Assembly (NCBI GenBank): GCA_900475325.1
Contig: LS483371.1
Location: 1-64,000 of the forward strand
DNA: 64,000 nucleotides
Reading direction: 5' to 3'
Source: Paucimonas lemoignei
GTDB taxonomy: Bacteria > Pseudomonadota > Gammaproteobacteria > Pseudomonadales > Pseudomonadaceae
Part shown: piece by piece, positions 51,426 through 59,352 of the stretch
How the letters are laid out: the number at the start of each line of letters is the position of its first letter
How positions within the stretch are numbered: the first letter of the stretch is position 1
Notes under the pieces: generated by a model
Seen by the model: only the letters and a program-made list of their open reading frames with translations
What the model was told of the DNA's origin: nothing
Database searches by the model: none
Position numbers and translations under genes: made by a program

Positions 51426-51443
51426 TTGACATAACAGGGTCAA
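51426..51443. promoter_or_regulatory. Palindrome between pauC and the cupin gene
   Basis: TTGAC-N8-GTCAA, an exact five-base inverted repeat between the divergent pauC and cupin genes. It is a candidate operator for PauR or another repressor; no assignment can be made by eye. Confidence 0.4.
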
Positions 51444-51549
51444 ACGCCGCTGATATGTTCGTTTTATGCAACATGAGCGCCGAGCTGTTTGGCACTATTG
51501 CGCCAGTGCTTCGTCAAACCAGTAACGCCAACTACCGCCAGGGGAAGAT

Positions 51550-51912
51550 ATGACTATCGACAGCATCGTGGACTTCAGTGAGGCCGGCTCCGCGCCCGAG
51601 CACTACCGCCCTGCCCCGGAAAAAATCTTCAAAGGTGACCCCGAGCAGACCGTCTACAACCACTACAACAGCCCCTGCGGACAGATGAATGCAGGCGTGT
51701 GGGAAGGTGAAGTTGGTCAGTGGTCGGTCAATTACACCGAACACGAGTATTGCGAAATCGTGCAGGGTGTTTCGGTTCTACGCGACGATCAAGGTCAGTC
51801 GAAAACCCTGCGCGCAGGCGATCGTTTCGTGATCCCGGCGGGTTTCAAGGGGACATGGGAAGTGCTGGAGCCTTGCCGGAAAATTTATGTGGTTTTCGAG
51901 CAGAAGCTATAA
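51550..51912 (+). CDS. Cupin domain protein
   Basis: 120-residue single-domain cupin of the type found beside amino-acid catabolic genes (DUF861-like). Visible features are NAGVWEGEVGQWSVNYTEHEYC, ILQG-like VQGVSVLRDDQG, and the second cupin motif RAGDRFVIPAGFKGTWEVLE. The metal site has no obvious full histidine set, so an enzymatic role is uncertain. It is divergent from pauC and followed by a small I78-like gene. Confidence 0.85.
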   Translation: MTIDSIVDFSEAGSAPEHYRPAPEKIFKGDPEQTVYNHYNSPCGQMNAGVWEGEVGQWSVNYTEHEYCEIVQGVSVLRDDQGQSKTLRAGDRFVIPAGFKGTWEVLEPCRKIYVVFEQKL

Positions 51913-51995
51913 ATATGTACCGCTCACAGCTGGCTTAACAGGAGGATTCTGAGGGCGTCCATGAGGGACATTAATCAGACATAAAGGAATATTTC

Positions 51996-52199
51996 ATGCC
52001 TAACGAAAAGATCATCGAGATTATCCAGCACCTGATCGGCACCCGTTACGTGCCAACGGTCAAGGCTTACATCAGCGAGTTGTGCGGCCGTGAGCGGGTT
52101 GTTGGGCCGGCCGACGTATGCACCAAAGAGTTCGACACGCAACGCATCAACATTGAGGCCGGCAGCACCGACATCATCACAGGCTTCCACTTCGGCTGA
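51996..52199 (+). CDS. Small protein resembling I78 peptidase inhibitors
   Basis: 67-residue protein whose C-terminal half (CTKEFDTQRINIEAGSTDII) resembles the inhibitor I78 family pattern of the form DRLNVE...I. There is no signal peptide, unlike many I78 proteins, so a cytoplasmic place is implied. ATG 51996 follows AAAGGAA. A terminator closes the unit at 52239. Identification is tentative. Confidence 0.65.
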   Translation: MPNEKIIEIIQHLIGTRYVPTVKAYISELCGRERVVGPADVCTKEFDTQRINIEAGSTDIITGFHFG

Positions 52200-52238
52200 G
52201 CACTGGTATCACGTAGTACCGCTTAAACGATGCTCCAA

Positions 52239-52275
52239 TAAAAAAGGCCCGTATCTCGCGATACGGGCCTTTTTC
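52239..52275. terminator. Bidirectional intrinsic terminator
   Basis: AAAAAAGGCCCGTATC/GATACGGGCCTTTTT stem with a very short TCGC loop, A- and T-runs on both sides. It can end both the small-protein transcript (plus) and rpmBG (minus). Confidence 0.93.
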
Positions 52276-52292
52276 ACAAGAAGAAAAATCAA

Positions 52293-52448
52293 TTACTTGA
52301 TTTTGGCTTCTTTGTAGATCACGTGCTTGCGAACCCGCGGATCGAATTTTTTGATTTCGATTTTGTCCGGAGTGGTGCGCTTGTTCTTATCGGTGGTGTA
52401 GAAATGGCCTGTACCAGCGCTCGACACCAAACGGATCAATTCACGCAT
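52293..52448 (-). CDS. rpmG: 50S ribosomal protein L33
   Basis: 51-residue ribosomal protein beginning [19 protein letters not shown] and ending [11 protein letters not shown]. The cysteine pairs of the zinc-binding form are missing, so it is the zinc-independent (C-minus) type. It lies 11 bases after rpmB in the same operon, and a terminator follows at 52239-52275. Confidence 0.98.
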   Translation of the reverse strand: MRELIRLVSSAGTGHFYTTDKNKRTTPDKIEIKKFDPRVRKHVIYKEAKIK

Positions 52449-52459
52449 GACTTTCTCCC

Positions 52460-52693
52460 TTAAATTTTGCCGTCGCGACGGAGTTCAGCAAGAACGACAG
52501 TGATGCCGCGCTTGTCGATGATACGCATGCCTTTGGCAGATACGCGCAGACGAACAAAACGTTTCTCTTCTTCAACCCAGAAGCGGTGATGCTGCAGGTT
52601 TGGCAGGAAACGACGACGGGTTTTGTTGTTTGCGTGGGAAATGTTATTCCCAGTCACCGGACCCTTACCGGTAACTTGACATACTCTCGACAT
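52460..52693 (-). CDS. rpmB: 50S ribosomal protein L28
   Basis: 77-residue ribosomal protein beginning [20 protein letters not shown] and ending [12 protein letters not shown]. It heads the rpmB-rpmG operon. A sigma-70-like promoter lies about 150 bases upstream, leaving a leader with a hairpin (52720-52738) close to the start codon. Confidence 0.99.
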   Translation of the reverse strand: MSRVCQVTGKGPVTGNNISHANNKTRRRFLPNLQHHRFWVEEEKRFVRLRVSAKGMRIIDKRGITVVLAELRRDGKI

Positions 52694-52719
52694 GCCTCAG
52701 CCCTCTAAAACCACATGCC

Positions 52720-52738
52720 CAACCCGGCATGGGTTGGC
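52720..52738 (-). promoter_or_regulatory. Hairpin in the rpmB leader
   Basis: CCAACCC and GGGTTGG pair over a five-base loop, about 27 bases before the rpmB start codon. It could be a translational control element; that is inference. Confidence 0.35.
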
Positions 52739-52841
52739 CGCTTAATCTCTCAGTCATTTGGCGCCAGGCGCCGCGTTTCTTTAAGGGTCTTACCGGCTAC
52801 ACCTACAGTGAAGGAACCGGGCCCCTAGAAAAGAGCGCTGC

Positions 52842-52870
52842 TTTATACCAGAAAGGCTTTGGTGTCACAA
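52842..52870 (-). promoter_or_regulatory. Sigma-70-type promoter of rpmBG
   Basis: On the minus strand, TTGTGA, a 17-base spacer, then TATAAA: near-consensus -35 and -10 hexamers with ideal spacing. It lies about 150 bases before rpmB. Confidence 0.65.
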
Positions 52871-53058
52871 CAGGCAAAGCACTTTACCCTTCACGGCGCA
52901 GCGCCTTCAGCCCGTGAGTCTGGCGGTTGTGCGGGTTGATAGCAAATCTACCGCCGGTCGGGTCATGGCGATTGTTCTGCGCCAGCGCATGGTCTAGGGT
53001 TACTCACTCACCAGACTGCGCCAGCAGATGGGGCCCTTTTCTGATCAGGAATCTAGCC

Positions 53059-54648
53059 ATGCGTCTTGCTGCGATACCGTTTTTGCTCGCTCCGTTGTTG
53101 TTTCCGGTCATGGCCCAGGCCGCGTCCACATTGAGTGTCTGCACCGAAGCCAGCCCCGAAGGCTTTGACGTGGTGCAGTACAACTCGCTGACCACCACCA
53201 ACGCTTCGGCGGATGTATTGATGAACCGCCTGGTGGATTTCGATGCCCAGAGCGGCAAGCTGGTGCCGAGTCTGGCGCAGAGCTGGACAGTGTCTCCAGA
53301 CGGCCTCACGTATGAGTTCAAGCTGCGCTCCGGGGTAAAATTCCATCACACCGATTACTTCAAGCCGACGCGGGAGCTGAACGCCGACGATGTGGTGTTC
53401 AGCTTCCAGCGCATGCTGGATCCACAGAACCCATGGCACAAGGTTGCTCAGAGCGGCTTCCCTCACGCGCAATCGATGCAGCTGCCTGCGCTGATCAAGA
53501 AGCTCGACGCGCCGGACCCACTGACCGTGCGCTTCACCCTCGATCACCCTGATTCGACCTTCCTGGCCACCCTGAGCATGGGGTTTGCCTCGATCTATTC
53601 GGCTGAATACACCGCGCAGCTGCTCAAGGCGGGCAAGCCCGAGCTGCTTAACAGCCAGCCCATCGGCACCGGGCCGTTCGTGTTCAAGCGTTTCCAGAAA
53701 GACGCCGTGGTCCGTTACGAGGCCAACCCGGACTATTTTGCGGGCAAGCCTGGGGTCGACACGCTGGTCTTCGCGATCACCCCGGACGCCAACGTGCGGT
53801 TGCAGAAGATTCGCCAGAATGAATGCCAGATCACCCTGTCGCCCAAGCCGCTGGACATCCAGGCCGCCGCCAAGGACTCGTCGCTCAAAGTTGAGAAAAC
53901 CGAAGCCTTCATGACTGCGTTCCTGGCGATCAACAGCCAGCATCCGCCGTTCGATAAAACCGAAGTGCGTCAGGCCGTGAACCTGGCGTTCGACAAGGGC
54001 AGCTACCTCAAGGCTGTGTTCGAAGGCACCGCTGAAGCGGCCAATGGTCCGTTCCCGCCGAACACCTGGAGCTACGCCAAAGACTTGCCGGGTTACAAGC
54101 ACGACGCCGCCAAAGCCAAGGAGTTGCTGGCCAAGGCAGGTTTCAAGGATGGCTTCAAAACCACCATCTGGACGCGTCCATCCGGTAGCCTGCTGAACCC
54201 GAACCCAAGCCTCGGCGCGCAGCTGCTGCAGGCTGACCTGAGCAAAGTCGGCATCACCGCTGAAATCAAAGTCATCGAGTGGGGCGAGCTGATTCGTCGC
54301 GCGAAGGCCGGCGAACATGATTTGCTGTTCATGGGCTGGGCAGGCGACAACGGCGACCCGGATAACTTCCTGACGCCGCAGTTCTCCTGTGCAGCGGTGA
54401 AATCCGGTACCAACTTCGCGCGCTATTGCGACGCAACCCTGGACAAGCTGATCAGCGACGGCAAGACCACCAGCGATCAGGCCGCGCGCAGCAAGTTGTA
54501 TGTGCAGGCGCAGACGCAGATTCAACAGCAGGCCTTGTGGTTACCGCTGGCGCACCCCACCGCTGCAGCCCTGACGCGCACCAGTGTCAGCGGTTATCAG
54601 GTCAGCCCGTTCGGACGCCAGGATTTCTTCAAGGTGCAGGTTAAATAA
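53059..54648 (+). CDS. ABC transporter peptide-binding protein (DppA/SBP_bac_5 type)
   Basis: 529-residue periplasmic solute-binding protein with a signal peptide (MRLAAIPFLLAPLLFPVMAQ, cleavage near residue 21), then the typical SBP_bac_5 body: SVCTEASPEGFDVVQYNSLT, VPSLAQSWTVSPDGLTYEF, VRQAVNLAFDK and GWAGDNGDPDNFL. The family binds di- and oligopeptides or related ligands. The place next to rpmBG matches PAO1 PA5317. No permease or ATPase genes follow in this window, unlike a complete dpp operon. ATG 53059 follows AGGA. Confidence 0.92.
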   Translation: MRLAAIPFLLAPLLFPVMAQAASTLSVCTEASPEGFDVVQYNSLTTTNASADVLMNRLVDFDAQSGKLVPSLAQSWTVSPDGLTYEFKLRSGVKFHHTDYFKPTRELNADDVVFSFQRMLDPQNPWHKVAQSGFPHAQSMQLPALIKKLDAPDPLTVRFTLDHPDSTFLATLSMGFASIYSAEYTAQLLKAGKPELLNSQPIGTGPFVFKRFQKDAVVRYEANPDYFAGKPGVDTLVFAITPDANVRLQKIRQNECQITLSPKPLDIQAAAKDSSLKVEKTEAFMTAFLAINSQHPPFDKTEVRQAVNLAFDKGSYLKAVFEGTAEAANGPFPPNTWSYAKDLPGYKHDAAKAKELLAKAGFKDGFKTTIWTRPSGSLLNPNPSLGAQLLQADLSKVGITAEIKVIEWGELIRRAKAGEHDLLFMGWAGDNGDPDNFLTPQFSCAAVKSGTNFARYCDATLDKLISDGKTTSDQAARSKLYVQAQTQIQQQALWLPLAHPTAAALTRTSVSGYQVSPFGRQDFFKVQVK

Positions 54649-54678
54649 TTCGAATGAGGGCTGGATGGAACGAGATCC

Positions 54679-54751
54679 TGTAGGCGCTGCCGAAGGCTGC
54701 GAAGGCAATATTCCAGGCACACCGCGTTCGCAGCCTGCGGCAGCTCCTACA
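54679..54751. repeat. REPIN, family C
   Basis: Facing arms TGTAGGCGCTGCCGAAGG and TGTAGGAGCTGCCGCAGG. The right end is 12 bases before the metallo-hydrolase start codon. Confidence 0.88.
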
Positions 54752-54762
54752 CGGAGAAACTT

Positions 54763-55647
54763 ATGATCATCGCAGAACGCCTACACGTCGAAGGCCTGTT
54801 CGACCGTCACACGTCCACCCTCAGTTACCTGGTCATGGACGTTCAGACCCGGCAGTGCGCGCTGATCGACAGCGTGCTGGACTTCGATCCCAAGTCCGGG
54901 CGCACCAGCACAGAATCCGCTGACCAGTTGATTGCCCGTGTTCGAGAGCTGGATGCGTCTGTGCAGTGGGTGCTGGAAACCCACGTGCATGCCGATCACG
55001 TTTCGGCGGCGGCCTACCTCAAGGAAAAACTCGACACCAAAATCGCCATTGGCAGCCACATCACGGCGGTGCAGAAAGTCTTCGGGCAGTTGTTCAACGC
55101 ACCGGGCAGCTTCGCCAGGGATGGCAGCCAGTTCGATGTGCTGCTTGAAGATGGCGAGCAATTCAAGGTGGGGACGCTTGCGGCACGGGCCATCCACACG
55201 CCGGGGCATACGCCAGCGTGCATGACCTACGTGTTCGAGGTGGGGGATGAAAGCGTCGCGTTTGTCGGTGACACCCTGTTCATGCCCGATTACGGCACGG
55301 CGCGCTGCGACTTCCCAGGCGCGGATGCGCGCACGCTGTACCAGTCGATCCAGAAGATTCTGACCCTGCCCGACTCCACCCGGTTGTTCATGTGCCACGA
55401 CTACCAGCCCAATGGCCGGGCGTTGCAGTACATGACGACGGTGGCCGAGCAGCGCGCCAACAACATTCACATTCGCCAGGGCATCGACGAAAACCAGTTC
55501 GTGCAAATGCGCGAAGCCCGGGATGCCACACTGGACATGCCGATGCTGATCCTGCCATCAGTGCAGATCAACATGCGCGCCGGGCACCTTCCGGAGCCTG
55601 AAGACAATGGCGTGCGCTACCTGAAAATCCCGTTGAATGCGTTGTGA
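54763..55647 (+). CDS. Metallo-beta-lactamase-fold hydrolase, persulfide dioxygenase-like
   Basis: 294-residue protein with the metal-binding THVHADH motif (H74, H76, D78, H79) and further ligands in HTPGHTPACM and VGDTLFMPDYG, with a later CHDYQPNG. The layout resembles ETHE1/Blh-type persulfide dioxygenases; hydroxyacylglutathione hydrolase is an alternative. An N-terminal insert DFDPKSGRTSTESAD is characteristic of this group. ATG 54763 follows GGAGA. It is flanked by REPINs. Confidence 0.87.
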   Translation: MIIAERLHVEGLFDRHTSTLSYLVMDVQTRQCALIDSVLDFDPKSGRTSTESADQLIARVRELDASVQWVLETHVHADHVSAAAYLKEKLDTKIAIGSHITAVQKVFGQLFNAPGSFARDGSQFDVLLEDGEQFKVGTLAARAIHTPGHTPACMTYVFEVGDESVAFVGDTLFMPDYGTARCDFPGADARTLYQSIQKILTLPDSTRLFMCHDYQPNGRALQYMTTVAEQRANNIHIRQGIDENQFVQMREARDATLDMPMLILPSVQINMRAGHLPEPEDNGVRYLKIPLNAL

Positions 55648-55656
55648 GTGAATACT

Positions 55657-55730
55657 TGTAGGAGCTGCCGAAGGCTGCGAAAGCGATGTCCTTGATACAC
55701 CGCAATTCGCAGCCTTCGGCAGCTCCTACA
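55657..55730. repeat. REPIN, family C
   Basis: Facing TGTAGGAGCTGCCGAAGG arms in the small gap between convergent genes; its right end is four bases from the acetyl-CoA hydrolase stop codon. Confidence 0.9.
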
Positions 55731-55734
55731 TATC

Positions 55735-57672
55735 CTACTGTGCGGAGTCGTTACGCACCGTACTCTGCAACCCCGCCAGTAACAGCCGCTGATACAGCTC
55801 ATCCTTGAAGCCTTGAGGCTGGTGGAGCTGCATGCGCTCCAGGTGGGTCGGGAAGGCGCTGGGGTCCGGGGCGTCCAGGGTGGCTTTGCCCAGCTCGATG
55901 ATTTCCGTGAGTTTGAATTTGCTTTCGAGCCAGTGCAGCGCCCGCAGCAGATCGCGCTCCTCGGCATTGAAGTCGCAACCCAGGGGGTATTCGGGAAACA
56001 ACTGGGAAAAGTGCTCAGCGATGTCCTGAAGGCGCTCAGCGGTGTTATGCGCGAAGCGTGGGTCGATGCGGAAGTCCTTGGGCAGCTTGCCCATCTTCTG
56101 CGCCTGCTCGATCAGGCCCGCCTGGAAGCGAGAGTCGCTGATGTTGATCATCGCTTCGATGACCGCCGCGTCGGTCTTGCCGCGCAAGTCAGCGATGCCG
56201 TATTCGGTCACCACGATGTCGCGCAGATGTCGGGGAATAGTGGTGTGGCCGTAGTCCCAGACGATATTGGACGTTACGTCGCCACCGGACTCGCGCCAGC
56301 TGCGCAGGATCAGGATCGAACGCGCGTCTTCCAGAGCATGGGCCTGTGCCACAAAGTTGTACTGACCGCCGACGCCGCTCACCACCCTGCCATCGGCCAG
56401 TTGATCGGAAACCGCTGCGCCCATCAGCGTCACGGTGAACGCGCTGTTGATGAACCGCGCATCACGACGTTGCAGGCGTTTGAGCTGTTCATCGCCGTAC
56501 AGCTCGTTGATGTAGCTGATGGCGGTCATGTTGAACTGGCTTAGGCGCTCGGCGGGTAGCTCGCGCAGGCGCTCATAAAAACTCTGCGGGCCGAGGAAGA
56601 AACCGCCATGCACCACGACGCCATCGGTATAGGCGTCTTCGTCGAGGGTCCCGGCATTGGCTTCTTGCTGGCGCGGCACGTCGGGGTAGACCTTGCGCCG
56701 AATGATCCCGGCATCGACCAGCACCAGCAGGCCATTGACCAGCATCTCGCTGCAGCCGTAAAGCCCGGAAACGAACGGCGCCACGCCGCCTTCGCGGTCG
56801 ATCAGGGTTTGCCAGTCGCTGATGTTCAGTTCGTTGAGCAGCGCCCGGTAGACATCGTTATTCGCCTGGCGAGCCAGCAGCGCAGCGGTCAGGGCGTCGC
56901 CCATGGAGCCAATGCCGATCTGCAGGGTGCCGCCGTCGCGCACCAGCGTGCTGGCGTGTAAACCAATGAAGTGGTCCTGGAAACCCACCGGCATGTTGGG
57001 CGTGGAGAACAGCGTGCTGCGTTCTTCCTGATCGATCAGAAAATCGAAGTCGGCGGCATCGAGTTCCGAATCCCCTGGCATGTAGGGCAGGTCGGCATGT
57101 ACCTGGCCAACCATCAGGATCTGCTCCCCGGCGGCGCGCCGTTTGGCAATCATTGGCAGCAAGTCCAGGGTCACGTCAGGGTTGCAACTCAGGCTCAGCT
57201 TGCCGGGGTGCTGATCGTCGCGGGCCACCAGCTGCGCCACAAGATTCAAGCCACTGGCATTGATATCCCGCGCCGCATGGCTGTAGTTGCTGCTGATGTA
57301 ATCCTGCTGGGCGGGCGTGCTGTTGAGCAGGCTGCCGGGCTGCATGAAGAATTGCTGCACGCGGATGTTGGCGGGTAGGCTGTCTGAGTGCAGGTCGGCG
57401 AGGAATTCAAGCTCGGGGTAATCGTCGAAGACCCGCTCCAGAAACGGCTGCAGAAACCTGCCTTGCAGACCATCGCCCACCGGCGGGCGGCCCAGGCACA
57501 GCGCGGTATAAATCGTCAGCTGCCGCTCGGGCATCTGTTTGATCCGCTCATACAGCGCGTTGACGAAACGATTCGGCTTGCCCAGCCCCAATGGAATGCC
57601 CATGTGAATATGCGTCGGTAACTGCGCGATGACATGGGCAACGGCTTGATCAATGGAACAGGACTGCGACAT
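55735..57672 (-). CDS. Acetyl-CoA hydrolase/transferase family protein
   Basis: 645-residue member of the CoA-transferase/hydrolase family that handles acetyl-CoA or related CoA thioesters. Visible features are LQIGIGSMGDALTAALL, and in the C-terminal domain SGVGGQYNFVAQAHAL and IVTEYGIADLRGKTDAAVIE. The protein is about 140 residues longer than typical 500-residue members, with extra sequence after the catalytic region. Substrate cannot be inferred. Confidence 0.85.
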   Translation of the reverse strand: MSQSCSIDQAVAHVIAQLPTHIHMGIPLGLGKPNRFVNALYERIKQMPERQLTIYTALCLGRPPVGDGLQGRFLQPFLERVFDDYPELEFLADLHSDSLPANIRVQQFFMQPGSLLNSTPAQQDYISSNYSHAARDINASGLNLVAQLVARDDQHPGKLSLSCNPDVTLDLLPMIAKRRAAGEQILMVGQVHADLPYMPGDSELDAADFDFLIDQEERSTLFSTPNMPVGFQDHFIGLHASTLVRDGGTLQIGIGSMGDALTAALLARQANNDVYRALLNELNISDWQTLIDREGGVAPFVSGLYGCSEMLVNGLLVLVDAGIIRRKVYPDVPRQQEANAGTLDEDAYTDGVVVHGGFFLGPQSFYERLRELPAERLSQFNMTAISYINELYGDEQLKRLQRRDARFINSAFTVTLMGAAVSDQLADGRVVSGVGGQYNFVAQAHALEDARSILILRSWRESGGDVTSNIVWDYGHTTIPRHLRDIVVTEYGIADLRGKTDAAVIEAMINISDSRFQAGLIEQAQKMGKLPKDFRIDPRFAHNTAERLQDIAEHFSQLFPEYPLGCDFNAEERDLLRALHWLESKFKLTEIIELGKATLDAPDPSAFPTHLERMQLHQPQGFKDELYQRLLLAGLQSTVRNDSAQ

Positions 57673-57777
57673 CGAATCCTCCTGAGCTTTTTATTGGATG
57701 GAGGTTGGACCGGGGTTCAGGCGCATTTGCTGCACAACTTCCTAACACACACACGACAGCGAAGCAGACCCAAGACC

Positions 57778-57869
57778 TGTGGGAGCGAATTTATTCGCGA
57801 AGGCTGCATACAAGGCGACAGATGTATGTCGGGTGTACTGACCCCTTCGCGAATGAATTCGCTCCCACA
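57778..57869. repeat. REPIN, family A
   Basis: Facing TGTGGGAGCGAATTTATTC (left) and AATTCATT-type (right) arms between the CoA-transferase and HAD genes. Confidence 0.92.
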
Positions 57870-57900
57870 GGTGGGCCGCGTCCCAACGGGAGATTTGCGA

Positions 57901-58551
57901 TCAGCCCGTCAAAAAAGCCGCATGCAGCTCTGCCAACGTACTGAAGTGATACGTCGGCTTTTCCGCCTGTAATTCTTCATGGCTACCGAAACCATAGCCC
58001 ACGGCCGCGACGTCCAGGCCGTTGCGCAGGCCGCCGATGAGGTCGTGTTTGCGGTCGCCGATCATCAGGGTCTGTTTCGGGTCGAGCTCTTCTTCGGCGA
58101 GCAGGTGCGCAATCAGCTCGACTTTATCGGTGCGGGTGCCGTCCAGTTCGCTGCCGTAGATCAGTTTGAAATGCCGGGCGAAGTCGAAGTGGCGGGCGAT
58201 TTCGTGGGCAAACACCCAGGGCTTGGACGTGGCGATGTACAACGTGCGGCCCTGGTCGGCCAGTTCATCGAGCAATTCGAACACGCCATCGAACACCAGG
58301 TTCTCGTAAAGCCCGGTGACCTTGAAGCGTTGGCGATAGAAACCCACGGCTTCCCAGGCTTTGGCCTCATCGAAACCGTACTGGTGCATGAATTGCTGCA
58401 ACAGCGGCGGGCCGATGAAGTGCTCCAGCTGTGTGAGGTCCGGTTCGTCGATGCCCAGTTGTTCAAGGGCGAACTGGATCGAACGGGTAATGCCAAGACG
58501 TGGGTCGGTCAGCGTGCCGTCCAGGTCGAACAGAATGTTTTGGTAGTGCAT
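57901..58551 (-). CDS. HAD-IA family hydrolase (phosphoglycolate phosphatase-like)
   Basis: 216-residue phosphatase with the nucleophile motif DLDGT (9-13), motif II around YIATSKPWVF and motif III MIGDRKHDLIGGLRNGL. The cap domain lies in between, as in the Gph/PgmB type. It is near-identical in layout to PAO1 PA0065. ATG 58551 follows GGGAG; a longer GTG-like frame adds only four residues. Substrate unproven. Confidence 0.92.
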   Translation of the reverse strand: MHYQNILFDLDGTLTDPRLGITRSIQFALEQLGIDEPDLTQLEHFIGPPLLQQFMHQYGFDEAKAWEAVGFYRQRFKVTGLYENLVFDGVFELLDELADQGRTLYIATSKPWVFAHEIARHFDFARHFKLIYGSELDGTRTDKVELIAHLLAEEELDPKQTLMIGDRKHDLIGGLRNGLDVAAVGYGFGSHEELQAEKPTYHFSTLAELHAAFLTG

Positions 58552-58604
58552 GCAAACTCCCATGGTTTTTCGAGATTGGCTATTTGTGGGAATGCGTTCG
58601 ATAC

Positions 58605-58696
58605 CGTGGGACCGGCTTTAGCCGGGAAGGGTGCATTTCTGACGATGGATATGCATTGAATGACACGGCCTCTTCCCGGCTAAAGCCGGTCCCACG
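58605..58696. repeat. REPIN, family B
   Basis: Facing arms CGTGGGACCGGCTTTAGCC, the second copy of family B; it lies between the HAD and gamma carbonic anhydrase genes, which are on the same strand. Confidence 0.9.
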
Positions 58697-58713
58697 AGAA
58701 ATCCCGAGTGGAT

Positions 58714-59262
58714 TCAGCAGGGCTTATCGAAACCCTCAGCCAAGTGCAAATCCTTGAGCTTCACGTAATTGGCGGCGCTGTACGGGAAGAAGGCGATTTC
58801 CTTTTCAGTCAGTGCCCGAACCTGCTTCACCGGCCGGCCGACGTAGAGAAAACCGCTCTCCAGGGTCTTGCCCGGCGGCACCAGACTGCCCGCGCCGATG
58901 ATCACTTCGTCCTCAACCACCGCGCCGTCCATGATCGTGCTGCCCATGCCGATCAGGATGCGGTTGCCGATGGTGCAGCCGTGCAACATCACTTTATGAC
59001 CGATGGTCACTTCGTCGCCGATCAGCAGCGGGAAGCCGTCCGGGTTGAACGGCCCGGCGTGGGTGATGTGCAGCACGCTGCCGTCCTGCACGCTGGTACG
59101 CGCGCCGATGCTGATGCGGTGCATGTCGCCGCGAATCACCGTCAGCGGCCAGACCGAGCTGTCGGCGCCGATTTCGACATCGCCGAGCACGACCGCCGAA
59201 TAATCGACAAACGCCCGTTCGCCAAGCGCTGGAGTGTGGTTCTGGAACGTACGGATGGCCAC
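58714..59262 (-). CDS. Gamma carbonic anhydrase family protein
   Basis: 182-residue left-handed beta-helix protein with hexapeptide repeats (VVLGDVEIGADSSVWPLTVI, IGNRILIGMGSTIMDGAVVE). Metal ligands are likely H68 or H65 with H89 and H94 (ITHAG, IGHKVMLHGC). The GTG start at 59262 follows AAGGAG and gives the usual length; a longer frame exists but lies over the divergent prlC promoter. Equivalent to PAO1 PA0066. Activity unconfirmed. Confidence 0.93.
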   Translation of the reverse strand: MAIRTFQNHTPALGERAFVDYSAVVLGDVEIGADSSVWPLTVIRGDMHRISIGARTSVQDGSVLHITHAGPFNPDGFPLLIGDEVTIGHKVMLHGCTIGNRILIGMGSTIMDGAVVEDEVIIGAGSLVPPGKTLESGFLYVGRPVKQVRALTEKEIAFFPYSAANYVKLKDLHLAEGFDKPC

Positions 59263-59352
59263 GATAGGCTCCTTCTTTGGCGTCGATAGCTGCGGACCGC
59301 GCCGATTGTAATTAAGATGCGGGGGTGTTTCTTCCAGCCAAGGTGCAAAACC

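Larger units (their letters stand above)
52694..53058. other. rpmBG leader and promoter interval
   Basis: 365 bases without a gene. It holds the rpmB leader hairpin and promoter on the minus strand and the upstream region of the peptide-binding protein gene on the plus strand. An open frame at 52729 has no supporting features. Confidence 0.6.
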
